The position numbers and the translations under genes were made by a program. A stretch of DNA of 64,000 bases from Tardiphaga sp. Lineage in GTDB: Bacteria; Pseudomonadota; Alphaproteobacteria; Rhizobiales; Xanthobacteraceae. The notes under the pieces are model-generated. The model saw only the letters and a program-made list of their open reading frames with translations. It made no database searches and had not been told where the DNA came from. Location: contig JASBVG010000092.1 of NCBI GenBank assembly GCA_030147505.1, positions 43,485 to 107,484 of the forward strand, read 5' to 3'. This document shows, piece after piece, positions 43,444 to 52,565 of the stretch (position 1 is the stretch's first letter; every line of letters begins with the position of its first letter).

Positions 43444-44967
43444 ATGACCCGTATCGCCGTCGGCGGCTTCCTGCACGAGACCAACACCTTTGCGCCCACC
43501 GAGGCCACCTATGAGGCCTTCGTGCATGGCGGCGGCTGGCCGTCGATGACCCGCGGCGCCGATGTGCTGAAAGTGATGCGCGGCATCAATGTCGGCCTCG
43601 CCGGCTTCAACGAGGAAGCGACCGCGCGCGGCTGGGAGCTGGTCCCGACCATCGCCGCCGCAGCCAGCCCGTCCGCGCATGTGACGCAGGACGCGTTCGA
43701 GCGCATCGTCGGCGAGATGATCGCAGGCATCAAAGCCGCGCTACCGGTGGACGCCGTCTATCTCGACCTGCACGGCGCGATGGTGGCCGAACATTTCGAC
43801 GATGGCGAGCGCGAGGTCACGCGCCGCGTGCGCGAGGTGATCGGGCCGGACATTCCGTTCGTCGTGAGCCTCGACCTGCACGGCAACATCTCGCGGGAGA
43901 CCGTGGACAACACCGACGCGCTGATCGCCTATCGCACCTATCCGCATGTGGACATGGCCGACACCGGCCGCGCCTGCGCGCGTCACCTCGCGCTGCTGCT
44001 GGCCGGCAACCGCTTTGCCAAGGCGTTCCGGCAATTGCCGTTCCTGATCCCGATCAGTTGGCAATGCACCAACGACCAGCCGACCAAGAGCATCTATCAG
44101 ATGCTCGCCGCGCTCGAAGACGACCAGGTGCCGACGCTGTCGTTCTGCCCGGGCTTTCCGGCGGCGGATTTCAAGGACTGCTGCCCGAGCGTGTTCGCCT
44201 ATGGCGTGACGCAGGCGGATGCCGATGCCGCCGCAGACACCGTGGCCAAGCTGGTGATGGGCCATGAAGACGACTTCGACGGCAAGATCTGGCAGCCGGA
44301 TGAGGGCGTGCTGCATGCGATGGAGCTGGCGAAGACGCTGACCAAGCCCGTCGTCATCGCCGACACCCAGGACAATCCCGGCGCCGGCGGCGACAGCGAC
44401 ACCACGGGCATGCTGCGCGCGCTGGTGAAGAACAAGGCGGTCAAGGCCGCCCATGGCGTGATCTATGACCCAGCCGCCGCCAAGGCCGCGCACGAAGCCG
44501 GCGAAGGCGCCACGGTGAAACTTTCCATCGGCGGCAAGTCCGGCATTCCCGGCGATGCGCCCTATGAGAACACGTTCGTGGTCGAGAAATTATCCGACGG
44601 CAAGTTCGTCGCGCCCGGTCCCTATTACGGCGGCCGCGACATGGATATGGGGCTCTCCGCCTGCCTGCGCATCGATGATGTGCGCGTGGTGATCTCCTCC
44701 TACAAGGCGCAGCTCGCCGATCAGGCAATGTATCGCTATGTCGGCATCGAGCCGACCGAGCAGAACATCCTCGTCAACAAGAGCTCGGTGCATTTCCGCG
44801 CCGACTTCGAGCCGATCGCAGGCCAGCTCATGATCTGCGCCGCGCCCGGTGCGATGCCTGCGGATACGTCGGTGCTGCCCTGGAAGCATCTGCGCCCCGG
44901 CATCAAGCTGAAGCCCAACGGCTTGCCTTTCACGCCTGAAACCTCATCCCCCGCCCTTGTCCCTTAA
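43444..44967 (+). CDS. M81 family metallopeptidase (MlrC-like)
   Basis: The 507-residue product begins MTRIAVGGFLHETNTFAPT, the M81/MlrC hallmark (with the metal-binding HETN), followed by YLDLHGAMVAE and VVSLDLHGNIS, further metal sites. The C-terminal MlrC domain carries TQDNPGAGGDSDTTGML. MlrC completes microcystin breakdown by cutting linear peptide products; most members in soil bacteria act on unknown peptides. Position after a peptide importer supports a cytoplasmic peptide substrate. The next gene starts 12 bases later. Confidence 0.92.
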   Translation: MTRIAVGGFLHETNTFAPTEATYEAFVHGGGWPSMTRGADVLKVMRGINVGLAGFNEEATARGWELVPTIAAAASPSAHVTQDAFERIVGEMIAGIKAALPVDAVYLDLHGAMVAEHFDDGEREVTRRVREVIGPDIPFVVSLDLHGNISRETVDNTDALIAYRTYPHVDMADTGRACARHLALLLAGNRFAKAFRQLPFLIPISWQCTNDQPTKSIYQMLAALEDDQVPTLSFCPGFPAADFKDCCPSVFAYGVTQADADAAADTVAKLVMGHEDDFDGKIWQPDEGVLHAMELAKTLTKPVVIADTQDNPGAGGDSDTTGMLRALVKNKAVKAAHGVIYDPAAAKAAHEAGEGATVKLSIGGKSGIPGDAPYENTFVVEKLSDGKFVAPGPYYGGRDMDMGLSACLRIDDVRVVISSYKAQLADQAMYRYVGIEPTEQNILVNKSSVHFRADFEPIAGQLMICAAPGAMPADTSVLPWKHLRPGIKLKPNGLPFTPETSSPALVP

Positions 44968-44979
44968 CGGATCATCATC

Positions 44980-46140
44980 ATGCCCACACTCGAACGCATT
45001 GACGCCTTCGCCGACGAACTCACCGCCATCCGCCGCGACCTGCATGCGCATCCGGAAATCGGCTTCGAGGAAGTTCGCACTTCCGGTATCGTCGCCGAGA
45101 AGCTTGCCTCATGGGGCGTGGAAGTGCATCGCGGCCTCGGCGGCACCGGCGTCGTCGGCACGCTGAAGGGCAAAGGCTCGGGCAGCAAGCGCATCGGCCT
45201 GCGCGCCGACATGGACGCGCTGCCGATGGAGGAGAACACCAATCTCGCCTGGCGCTCGACCATTCCCGGCCGCTTCCACGGCTGCGGCCATGACGGCCAC
45301 ACCACCATGCTGCTCGGCACCGCGCGCTATCTCGCCGAAACCCGCAATTTCGACGGCACCGTGCATTTCATCTTCCAGCCCGCCGAAGAAGGCCTCGGCG
45401 GCGCGCGCGCGATGATCAAGGACGGGCTGTTCAAGCTGTTCCCCTGCGACGAGATCTACGGCCTGCACAACGCGCCCGACATGAACCACGGCGAAGTCGG
45501 CATCTTCCCCGGCCCGGCGATGGCAGCGGCGGATTTCTTCGACATCCACATCAAGGGCTACGGCGCCCATGGCGCGATGCCGGAGCGCTCGAAGGATCCG
45601 GTGGTCATCGCCATGACCCTCGGCCAGGCGATGCAGTCCATCGTCAGCCGCAATGTCGATCCGTTCCAGTCGGCGGTGCTGTCGATCACGCAAATTCACT
45701 CGGGCTCGGCCTATAACGTCATCCCTGACGATGCGAAGCTGTGCGGCACCGTGCGCTGCTTCTCCGAGACCGTGCGCCAGCAGATCCGCGACCGCATGCA
45801 CGCCCTCGCCAAGGGCATGGCAGCGGCGTTCGATGTCGAGATCAAGGTCGATATCCGCGATGGCTTCAGCGTGCTGGTCAATCAGGAAGAGCACAGCAAG
45901 GCCGTGGAGGATGTCGCCCGCACCATCGTCGGCGACGCCAATGTGATCACGCGCTCGAAGCCGAAGATGGGCTCGGAAGATTTCGCCGACATGCTGCATG
46001 CGGTGCCCGGCGCCTATTTCTGGGTCGGCCACGAAGGCTCGGTGCCCGTGCACAATCCCGGCTTCTATCTCGACGACAAGATCCTGCCGATCGGCGCCAG
46101 CATGTTCGCCCGCATCGTCGAAACGCGGCTGCCGGCGTAA
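44980..46140 (+). CDS. M20 amidohydrolase (HipO/AmaA aminoacylase type)
   Basis: The 386-residue hydrolase has the HipO-type metal site: Cys102 and His104 in HGCGHDGHTTM, Glu136/Glu137 in QPAEEG, and His in GLHNAPD. The dimerisation domain has GYGAHGAMPE. The family removes N-acyl groups from amino acids (hippurate hydrolase, N-acyl-L-amino acid amidohydrolase). It follows the M81 gene by 12 bases and is the last of the uptake-hydrolysis run. A lone ribosome site is weak, which fits co-translation. Confidence 0.93.
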   Translation: MPTLERIDAFADELTAIRRDLHAHPEIGFEEVRTSGIVAEKLASWGVEVHRGLGGTGVVGTLKGKGSGSKRIGLRADMDALPMEENTNLAWRSTIPGRFHGCGHDGHTTMLLGTARYLAETRNFDGTVHFIFQPAEEGLGGARAMIKDGLFKLFPCDEIYGLHNAPDMNHGEVGIFPGPAMAAADFFDIHIKGYGAHGAMPERSKDPVVIAMTLGQAMQSIVSRNVDPFQSAVLSITQIHSGSAYNVIPDDAKLCGTVRCFSETVRQQIRDRMHALAKGMAAAFDVEIKVDIRDGFSVLVNQEEHSKAVEDVARTIVGDANVITRSKPKMGSEDFADMLHAVPGAYFWVGHEGSVPVHNPGFYLDDKILPIGASMFARIVETRLPA

Positions 46141-46146
46141 CTCGGC

Positions 46147-46288
46147 CGTCATTCCGGGGCGCGCGCATCTTCGCGTGCGAACCCGGAATCTGGCGATGGT
46201 TATTCCGCAGGATGGGTAGAGCAGAAGCGAAACCCATCGCCGCAATCGCTTGTGGTGATGGGTTTCGCTTCGCTCTCCCCATCCTACG
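46147..46288. repeat. Two dispersed repeats (half of family C; family A-like copy 3)
   Basis: Bases 46147-46192 begin CGTCATTCCGGGGCG and end ACCCGGAATC, matching one arm of the element at 57426-57548. Bases 46209-46288 form an imperfect palindrome from AGGATGGGTAGAGC with GAAACCCATC, to GATGGGTTTCGCTTC ending CCCATCCTACG. Its outer part is like family A, while the inner part differs. Both sit between the amidohydrolase and enoyl-CoA hydratase genes. Confidence 0.65.
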
Positions 46289-46345
46289 CGCTACAGTCGG
46301 CGGCGAACGATCGCCCAACAAACAAAAAACGGGAGAGAAACCGAC

Positions 46346-47236
46346 ATGGCCTATGAGACCATTCTCTACAGCGTCGAGGAGCAGATCCTCACCATCACGC
46401 TGAACCGCCCCGACAAACTCAACGCCTATAACACCACCATGCAGGCGGAGCTGATCGACGCTTTCGACAAGGCAGATGCCGACGACAATGTACGCGCCAT
46501 CATCATTACCGGCGCCGGCCGCGGTTTTTGCGCGGGCGCGGATCTTTCCTCCGGCGGCAATACATTCGACCGCGATGCGCGGCGCGGCCCGGTCCGCCGT
46601 CACGCCGATGGCAGTGTCGATTACAGCGACGAGATGGCGCGCGATGGCGGCGGCCAGGTGACGCTGCGCATGTTCAAGTGCCTGAAGCCTGTGATCGGCG
46701 CCATCAATGGCCCGGCGGTGGGCATCGGCGCCACCATGCAGCTCGCCATGGACATCCGCATCGCTTCGGAGAATGCACGCTTCGGTTTCGTGTTCTCCCA
46801 GCGCGGCATCGTGCCGGAAGCTGCATCGAGCTGGTTCCTGCCGCGCATCGTCGGCATCTCGCAGGCGCTCGAATGGTGCTATTCCGGCCGCGTGTTCCCG
46901 GCGCAGGAAGCCCTTGCCGGCCGCCTCGTCAGCCGTGTCGTGCCGCATGACGACCTGCTGCCGACCGCGCGTGCGCTGGCAAAAACCTTCATGGAGAAGA
47001 CCGCGCCGGTGTCGGTGGCGCTTATCCGGCAGATGATGTGGCGGCTCTCCGCTACCGACGATCCGATGGAAGCCCACAAGATCGACAGCCGCGGCATCTA
47101 TGCCCGCGGGCGCTCGGAGGACGTCAAGGAAGGCGTCGTCGCCTTCCTTGAAAAACGCCCCGCTGAGTTTAAGAACAAGGTCAGCAGCGACATGCCCGAC
47201 TACTTCCCGTGGTGGACGGAGCGCGATTACAAATAG
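46346..47236 (+). CDS. Enoyl-CoA hydratase/isomerase family protein
   Basis: This 296-residue crotonase-fold protein has TLNRPDKLNAYNT, the oxyanion loop GAGRGFCAGADLS, and GPAVGIGATMQLAMDIRIASE followed by RGIVPEAASSWFLPRIVG. The single Glu of that last motif matches one of the two hydratase glutamates; the other (commonly in the GGGNELA-like position) reads GIGATMQ, so this may not be a plain hydratase. Substrate is unknown. GGGAG lies nine bases ahead of the ATG. The lipase gene follows after 18 bases. Confidence 0.9.
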   Translation: MAYETILYSVEEQILTITLNRPDKLNAYNTTMQAELIDAFDKADADDNVRAIIITGAGRGFCAGADLSSGGNTFDRDARRGPVRRHADGSVDYSDEMARDGGGQVTLRMFKCLKPVIGAINGPAVGIGATMQLAMDIRIASENARFGFVFSQRGIVPEAASSWFLPRIVGISQALEWCYSGRVFPAQEALAGRLVSRVVPHDDLLPTARALAKTFMEKTAPVSVALIRQMMWRLSATDDPMEAHKIDSRGIYARGRSEDVKEGVVAFLEKRPAEFKNKVSSDMPDYFPWWTERDYK

Positions 47237-47254
47237 GACCTTGCAAGCGAGCTC

Positions 47255-47935
47255 ATGACTTATTCGACGCCCTCCGATCGTCCATCCGAGGGCGTCGTTT
47301 TCCTGCACGGCATCAGCCGCTCGTTCCGCTCCCTGATCAGGATGCAGAAAGCGGTGGATGCCGCCGGCTTCGCCACCCGCAATATCGGCTATCCCAGCCG
47401 GCACAAGGCGCTGTCCGACCTGGCCGACGACATTCATCCAGCCATCACGCCCTTCGTCGAAGCCAATGAGGGCTGCACGCATTTCGTCTGCCACTCCATG
47501 GGCGGGCTGCTGGCGCGGGTGTATCTCGCGCGCCATCGCCCCGCCCGTCTCGGCCGCGTGGTGATGCTGGGCACGCCGAATGGCGGCAGCGAGATCGCCG
47601 ACATGCTCCGGCACTGGTTGCCGTATCGCCTGTATTTCGGTCCGGCCGGTCAGCAGCTCGTGACCTCACGCGATGCCGAGACCGAAGCCCTGCTGCCTGC
47701 GGTGGACTATCCAGTCGGCGTCATCGCAGGCGACCGCTCGCTCGATCCCATCACCTCACGCTTCATGCTGCCCGGCGCAGATGACGGCCGCGTCACGGTG
47801 GCGCGCACGAAGCTCGACGGGATGGCGGATCATGTCGTGATCCCTGCATCCCATGCGTTCATGATGAAGAACAAGGAGGCGATCAGGCAGACGATTGCGT
47901 TTCTGAAGAACGGGCAGTTCACGACGGTTCGATAG
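47255..47935 (+). CDS. Alpha/beta hydrolase, lipase-like
   Basis: The 226-residue protein has VVFLHGISRSFRS, a GXSXG-type nucleophile in CHSMGGLLARVYLA, GTPNGGSE typical of LipA/EstA-type lipases and PGAB-like enzymes, and a late HVVIPASHAFMM with the catalytic His. An Asp for the triad is probably in DGRVTVARTKLDGM. No signal peptide, so intracellular. It is likely co-transcribed with the enoyl-CoA hydratase gene. Confidence 0.82.
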   Translation: MTYSTPSDRPSEGVVFLHGISRSFRSLIRMQKAVDAAGFATRNIGYPSRHKALSDLADDIHPAITPFVEANEGCTHFVCHSMGGLLARVYLARHRPARLGRVVMLGTPNGGSEIADMLRHWLPYRLYFGPAGQQLVTSRDAETEALLPAVDYPVGVIAGDRSLDPITSRFMLPGADDGRVTVARTKLDGMADHVVIPASHAFMMKNKEAIRQTIAFLKNGQFTTVR

Positions 47936-47990
47936 CAGTTCCATACGCGATGCGCACAGGCATCTACGGGCAGATCGACTAACGCTTGCC

Positions 47991-50036
47991 TCAAGCCGCC
48001 TTGATCGCGGCCAGGAATCTCTCCACCTGATCGCGCATCTTGCCCGACTGCCGGGCGAGCTCATCCGAGGCCGCCAGCACCTCGCCTGCCGATGAACCGG
48101 TATCGCCGGCCATATCGGTGACACCGCTGATCGTACGCGAAATCTCGTTGGCGCCTTGCGCGGCATGCTGCACATTGCGCGCGATTTCCTGCGTCGCGGC
48201 GCTCTGCTCTTCCACCGCGCTGGCGATGGAGGATGCGATCTCGTTGATGGTGCCGATGGTGCCCTTGATGGCGCGGATGGCATCGACGGCATCGCCGGAC
48301 GACGACTGGATCGCCGCGATCTGGGCGCGGATTTCCTCGGTAGCTTTCGCCGTCTGGCCGGCAAGGCTCTTCACCTCGGACGCCACCACCGAGAAGCCGC
48401 GGCCGGCATCGCCGGCACGGGCAGCCTCGATGGTCGCGTTCAGCGCCAGCAGATTGGTCTGGCTGGCGATCTCAGTGATCAGGTTGACGACATCGCCAAT
48501 GCGCTCGGCCGCGGACGACAGCGCCATCACGGTGTCATTGGTGCGGCCGGCTTCCTCCACCGCTTTCTGGGCGATGGCGGCAGAATGCGAGACCTGACGG
48601 CCGATCTCGACCACCGAACTCGACAGCTCCTCCGCAGCCGCGGCGACCGTTTGCACATTGGTGGAGGTCTCGGTCGATGCCGCGGTCACGACGGTCGCCT
48701 GACGAATGGTTTCGCCCGCCGTGGTAGTCAGCGACTCCGCAGTGCCGTGAAGCTGCGACGATGCCGTCGTCAGCGCCGACAGCAAGGTGCCGATCTCCTC
48801 GTCGAACGTGCCGGTGAGTTCCGTCACGCGCGTGGTGCGCTGGCTGCGGCGATTGACCTCTTCGGCCTCGCGTGCGCTCAGCTCGTTGGTCCTGATCATA
48901 TTGTCCTTGAAGAAGGCCACAGCGCGCGCCATGCCACCAATCTCGTCGCGGCGATCGGTGCCGCCGATCTCGGCGGTCACATCGCCATTGGCGAGATCGG
49001 TCATCGAGGCCGACAGCGCGCCGATCGGGCGCGTGATGCTGCGCGCCATGGCGAGTACCGCCGCGCCGCTGATCAGAAGCGCCAGCAGCATCAGCACCGA
49101 GGCGATGGTCAGCGCGTTGGCGGCATCGGCCTTCTTGGTCGCGACGGTCTTCGCGAGCTGATCGGCGAGACCGTCTTCCACTGCCTTCAGGAGATCGATG
49201 CGCGCGGTGCTGGCGTCGAACCACGTCTTGCTGTCGAGCGATTTGAAATCGCCGGTGAGGCCACCCTGCTCGATGGTCTTGCGCATGGCATCGACGCGCT
49301 CGATTGCCGGACCGGACATGGTGCGCATGAACAACTCCAGCGCCTGCGGCGTCGCCGAGGCGCGGAAGGCCGCGAAGAAACCTTCCTGGCCGGCAGCGAG
49401 GCCAATGCCGCGCGAAAAGGCGGACAGTTCGAACTTGCCGGCAGCGATGGCACCGGCATTGAGCGCACGCTCCTGCCCCGCCCGCTCCTTGCCTTCGATC
49501 AGATTGGCATAAGCGGAAACCGCCTTGGAGATATCGTCATCGGTGCTGAGCTTGGCGATGCCGGTAATGACGGCGATCTGCCTTGCGATGGTCTCGGTCA
49601 GACGACCGACGGCAGCAGGCGACGCGATGGAGAGGCCGTCCACTTCGGTGCGCAACGCGTCGAGCTTGCCGATCACGTCATTGGCGCGATCCGCGAACGT
49701 CGCGAGATCGCTCGCGGCCGCGCGCTTCAATTCGCCGAGCGCAGGGACAGCGACAGCGCGTTCTGCATCGGTGCGCTTGCGCTGCTCCGGCAATTCGCTG
49801 CGCATCTGCGCGCCCCTGCTGCTGAGGAAGGCGGAGGTCATGCCGCGCTCCTTCTGTAGTTCATGCACGAGGCGGCTGAGCTTGGTGACACCGGCGGCAA
49901 CCGGCTCGAGCCGGTCCATCTCGGAATAGACGCGCGCCTTGTCGGCGATTTCATAAGCCGCCAAAGCGGCGACGATGATCAAGGGAAGAATGGCGGACAG
50001 AGCAATGCGATAGAGAATCCTGGTGTGCTTCAACAT
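47991..50036 (-). CDS. Methyl-accepting chemotaxis protein with NIT sensor
   Basis: This 681-residue chemoreceptor has a transmembrane helix at about 8-28, a periplasmic NIT (nitrate/nitrite-sensing) domain of about 270 residues (LVHELQKERGMTSAFLSSRG is the family hallmark), a second helix near 309-330, a HAMP domain (RSITRPIGALSASM) and a C-terminal signalling hairpin with EEQSAATQEIARNVQ and the conserved tip ITEIASQTNLLALNATIEAARAG. No pentapeptide tether for CheR is seen at the end. The ligand is inferred from the family, not shown. It is a single gene, divergently placed. Confidence 0.93.
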   Translation of the reverse strand: MLKHTRILYRIALSAILPLIIVAALAAYEIADKARVYSEMDRLEPVAAGVTKLSRLVHELQKERGMTSAFLSSRGAQMRSELPEQRKRTDAERAVAVPALGELKRAAASDLATFADRANDVIGKLDALRTEVDGLSIASPAAVGRLTETIARQIAVITGIAKLSTDDDISKAVSAYANLIEGKERAGQERALNAGAIAAGKFELSAFSRGIGLAAGQEGFFAAFRASATPQALELFMRTMSGPAIERVDAMRKTIEQGGLTGDFKSLDSKTWFDASTARIDLLKAVEDGLADQLAKTVATKKADAANALTIASVLMLLALLISGAAVLAMARSITRPIGALSASMTDLANGDVTAEIGGTDRRDEIGGMARAVAFFKDNMIRTNELSAREAEEVNRRSQRTTRVTELTGTFDEEIGTLLSALTTASSQLHGTAESLTTTAGETIRQATVVTAASTETSTNVQTVAAAAEELSSSVVEIGRQVSHSAAIAQKAVEEAGRTNDTVMALSSAAERIGDVVNLITEIASQTNLLALNATIEAARAGDAGRGFSVVASEVKSLAGQTAKATEEIRAQIAAIQSSSGDAVDAIRAIKGTIGTINEIASSIASAVEEQSAATQEIARNVQHAAQGANEISRTISGVTDMAGDTGSSAGEVLAASDELARQSGKMRDQVERFLAAIKAA

Positions 50037-50113
50037 GGTCACCCTCACCTGTGACACACGTTGTACGCGTATATTCGTAAAGGAACCGCGTGATGGACGT
50101 GACCAAAATTTGG

Positions 50114-51091
50114 TCACTCCATCAGCAGCGCTACACGCCCAATTGCCTTTCGATCAGTCAACAAGCGCATTGCTTGTGCAACACTTGCGAGCGGCAGGCG
50201 ATGCGAAACATTGGGTCGGATCTTGCCGGCCTCGGCCCATGCGAGCAGTGCCGCGATGCGCGCCTCGCCGATCCGGGGATCGCGCCGCGCCGCCTCGCCC
50301 GCACGAACGCCGAGCACGCTGGCGCCCTTGATCAGCACGAGATTCGTCTTCGCGACGCCGATGCCGCCGGTGAAGCCGATCACCAGCAGGCGCGCGCCCC
50401 AGGCAATACAGCGCAGACTCTGTTCGAAAATCTCGCCGCCGACGGGATCGAACACGACATCGGCACCCTTCCCCTCGGTGATGCGCTTCACGGCCTCCCT
50501 GAACGGCTCGGCATTGTAGAGGATGCCATGATCGGCGCCGCGGGCTTTTGCCACATCGAGCTTCTCCTGTGACGACGCTGCGGCGATCACGGTGGCGCCG
50601 AGCAGCTTGCCGATCTCGACGGCCGCGAGACCGACACCGCCACCGGCGCCATGCACGAGCAACACCTCGCCGGGCTTCAATTGACCGCGATCCACCAGCG
50701 CATGATGCGCGGTGCCATGAGCGGCGAGGAAGGTCGCGCCCTCCGCATAGTCGAAGGTCGATGGCAGCGGCGTGAGTTGCGATGGCGTGACGACGACTTC
50801 CTCAGCATAGCCGCCGAAGCGCAGCTTGACGATCACGCGGTCGCCAGTCTTGAAGCCCTTCACATCGTCAGCGATCTCGCTGATGTCGCCGGCGGCTTCC
50901 ATGCCCGGCGTGAAAGGCAGCTCGGGCTTGAGCTGATATTCGCCGGCGGCCATCAGGATGTCCGGAAAATTGATGCCGGCAGCGCGGATGCGGACGCGGA
51001 CCTGGCCGGGCTTCAGCGGCTGCGAGGAGAACTCCTCAAGGCACAGCGTTTCGGGCGGGCCGAGCTCGCGGCAGACAATGGCTTTCGGCAT
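50114..51091 (-). CDS. NADPH:quinone oxidoreductase family protein
   Basis: The 325-residue medium-chain reductase has PGMEAAGDISEI, an NADPH fold GAGGGVGLAAVEIGKLLGA, and the DVVFDPVGGEIFEQSLRC motif. It lacks the catalytic zinc ligands of alcohol dehydrogenases and thus fits the QOR/enoyl reductase-like branch. Its start overlaps the stop of the HCCA isomerase by one base (TGATG), so the genes are coupled. Confidence 0.9.
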   Translation of the reverse strand: MPKAIVCRELGPPETLCLEEFSSQPLKPGQVRVRIRAAGINFPDILMAAGEYQLKPELPFTPGMEAAGDISEIADDVKGFKTGDRVIVKLRFGGYAEEVVVTPSQLTPLPSTFDYAEGATFLAAHGTAHHALVDRGQLKPGEVLLVHGAGGGVGLAAVEIGKLLGATVIAAASSQEKLDVAKARGADHGILYNAEPFREAVKRITEGKGADVVFDPVGGEIFEQSLRCIAWGARLLVIGFTGGIGVAKTNLVLIKGASVLGVRAGEAARRDPRIGEARIAALLAWAEAGKIRPNVSHRLPLASVAQAMRLLTDRKAIGRVALLME

Positions 51092-51711
51092 CAGGCGGCG
51101 CTCGCCTTGCGACGCTGCAGCGCCTCGCGGATCAGCGGCATCCGGTCATTGCCGAAATACATGTCGGTCTTGTCGAGATAGATGGTGGGCGAACCGAAGC
51201 CGCCACGTGCGATGACCTCATCGGTGTTGATCTTGAGCTGGTCCTTGACCTCCTGCGCAGCGATGCCGATGAAGAACAGCGCGGGATCGACGCCGCTGCG
51301 CTTGCAGACCTCGGTCAGCACCTCTTCCTTCGAAATGTCCTGATCCTCGCCCCAATAGATTTCGAACACCGCTCGCGCGAAGGGCACCACTTTCTCCGGC
51401 GCTTCGCGCTGCAGCCAGATGCAGCCGCGCATGGCCTTGACGCTGTTCACCGGAAACACGGTGGGCGGCATCTTGATGGCGAGGCCGGCGGAGCGCGCCC
51501 AGTCGCCAAGGTCCTTCTTCATGTAGCGCGCCTTGGCCGGTACCGGCGTTTCGCGCGAGGCATAGACCGAGGGATTGATCGTGTTGAAAATGCCGCCGAC
51601 GAGGATCGGACGCCAGGAGATCTCGGCGTCGAAATCCTTGGCCAGCGGCTGGATGTTGTGGAAGGCGAGATAGGTCCAGGGACTGGAGCAGTCGAAGAAG
51701 AATTCGATCAT
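51091..51711 (-). CDS. 2-hydroxychromene-2-carboxylate isomerase family (DsbA-fold)
   Basis: The 206-residue GST-kappa/DsbA-fold protein starts IEFFFDCSSPWTYLAFHNI, where Ser takes the place of the redox Cys pair, the usual HCCA isomerase pattern. A cis-Pro region appears as FGSPTIYLDKTDMYFGNDR. It may act in aromatic degradation or as a general glutathione-dependent isomerase. GAGGAA ahead of the ATG at 51711; the frame open to 51771 is rejected. It lies 22 bases after the GST gene in the same direction. Confidence 0.9.
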   Translation of the reverse strand: MIEFFFDCSSPWTYLAFHNIQPLAKDFDAEISWRPILVGGIFNTINPSVYASRETPVPAKARYMKKDLGDWARSAGLAIKMPPTVFPVNSVKAMRGCIWLQREAPEKVVPFARAVFEIYWGEDQDISKEEVLTEVCKRSGVDPALFFIGIAAQEVKDQLKINTDEVIARGGFGSPTIYLDKTDMYFGNDRMPLIREALQRRKASAA

Positions 51712-51733
51712 CGGGTGTTTCCTCGTTTTGTTT

Positions 51734-52444
51734 TTATTGTTGCTGCTGCGCCTGCGCGTGCGACGGCGCATCGACGCCGAACATGATCTTTCTTGCCTGC
51801 TCGTCCATCGGCTTGCGCTCGGCCTTGCCGACCGCGAGCCCGGCCTGCACCTGCGGCCGCGCGCGGAGCAGCGCGTACCAGCGCTTCACGTTCGGGAATT
51901 CATCCAGCGTCAGGCCCTGCGCCTTGTGGGTCATGATCCACGGGAAGCAGGCCATGTCGGCGATGGAATAGTCGCCGGCGATGTAATCGCGGCCACCTTC
52001 GAGATGCGCATCCAGCACGCCATAGAGGCGCTTCGCCTCGCGGCTGTAGCGATCGATGGCATAGGGAATCTTCTCGGGCGCATAGAGCAGGAAATGGCCG
52101 TTCTGGCCGAGCATCGGGCCGAGCCCGCCCATCTGCCACATCACCCACTGCATCACATTGAACCGGCCGCGCTGGTCGGCCGGCATGAAGCGACCGGATT
52201 TTTCCGCGAGATAGATCAGGATGGCGCCACTCTCGAACATCGCGATCGGCTCGCCGCCATCGGCCGGCGCATGATCCACGATGGCGGGCATGCGGCCGTT
52301 CGGCGAGAGCTTCAGGAATTCGGGCGTGTGCTGGTCGCCGCGGCCGAGCTGCATCGACACCACCCGATAAGGCAGGCCGCATTCCTCCAGCATGATGGTG
52401 ATCTTCCAGCCATTCGGCGTCGGCGCGTAATGCAGGTCGATCAT
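51734..52444 (-). CDS. Glutathione S-transferase (nu/Ure2p-like, YfcG type)
   Basis: The 236-residue protein has the N-terminal thioredoxin-like GSH domain (YAPTPNGWKITIMLEECGL, SPNGRMPAI, FESGAILIYLAEK) and an all-helical C-terminal domain (DRYSREAKRLYGVLD, YSIADMACFPW). It is near the YfcG/YghU group with disulfide reductase activity. The C-terminal tail is Gln-rich (AQAQQQQ). GAGGAA lies six bases ahead. The three genes 52444-50114 probably form one detoxification operon. Confidence 0.9.
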   Translation of the reverse strand: MIDLHYAPTPNGWKITIMLEECGLPYRVVSMQLGRGDQHTPEFLKLSPNGRMPAIVDHAPADGGEPIAMFESGAILIYLAEKSGRFMPADQRGRFNVMQWVMWQMGGLGPMLGQNGHFLLYAPEKIPYAIDRYSREAKRLYGVLDAHLEGGRDYIAGDYSIADMACFPWIMTHKAQGLTLDEFPNVKRWYALLRARPQVQAGLAVGKAERKPMDEQARKIMFGVDAPSHAQAQQQQ

Positions 52445-52565
52445 CGGTTTCCTCGGCTTGTTTTCCGCGATCCTAGCCCTCGCCCGCCGATGCGCCAATC
52501 CCATATACGCGGAGGCCGGAACATGGCAGACAGGCGCCAGCAAAGACAATTCCGGGGAGCGAACA

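Noticed and set aside
43444..44967. M81 gene read as a microcystin-degradation mlrC
   Set aside because: No mlrA or mlrB is nearby and most M81 members have other, unknown substrates; only the family was assigned.
52445..52565. Cobalamin or SAM riboswitch ahead of the MetE-like gene
   Set aside because: No conserved box or suitable structure can be recognised in these 121 bases.
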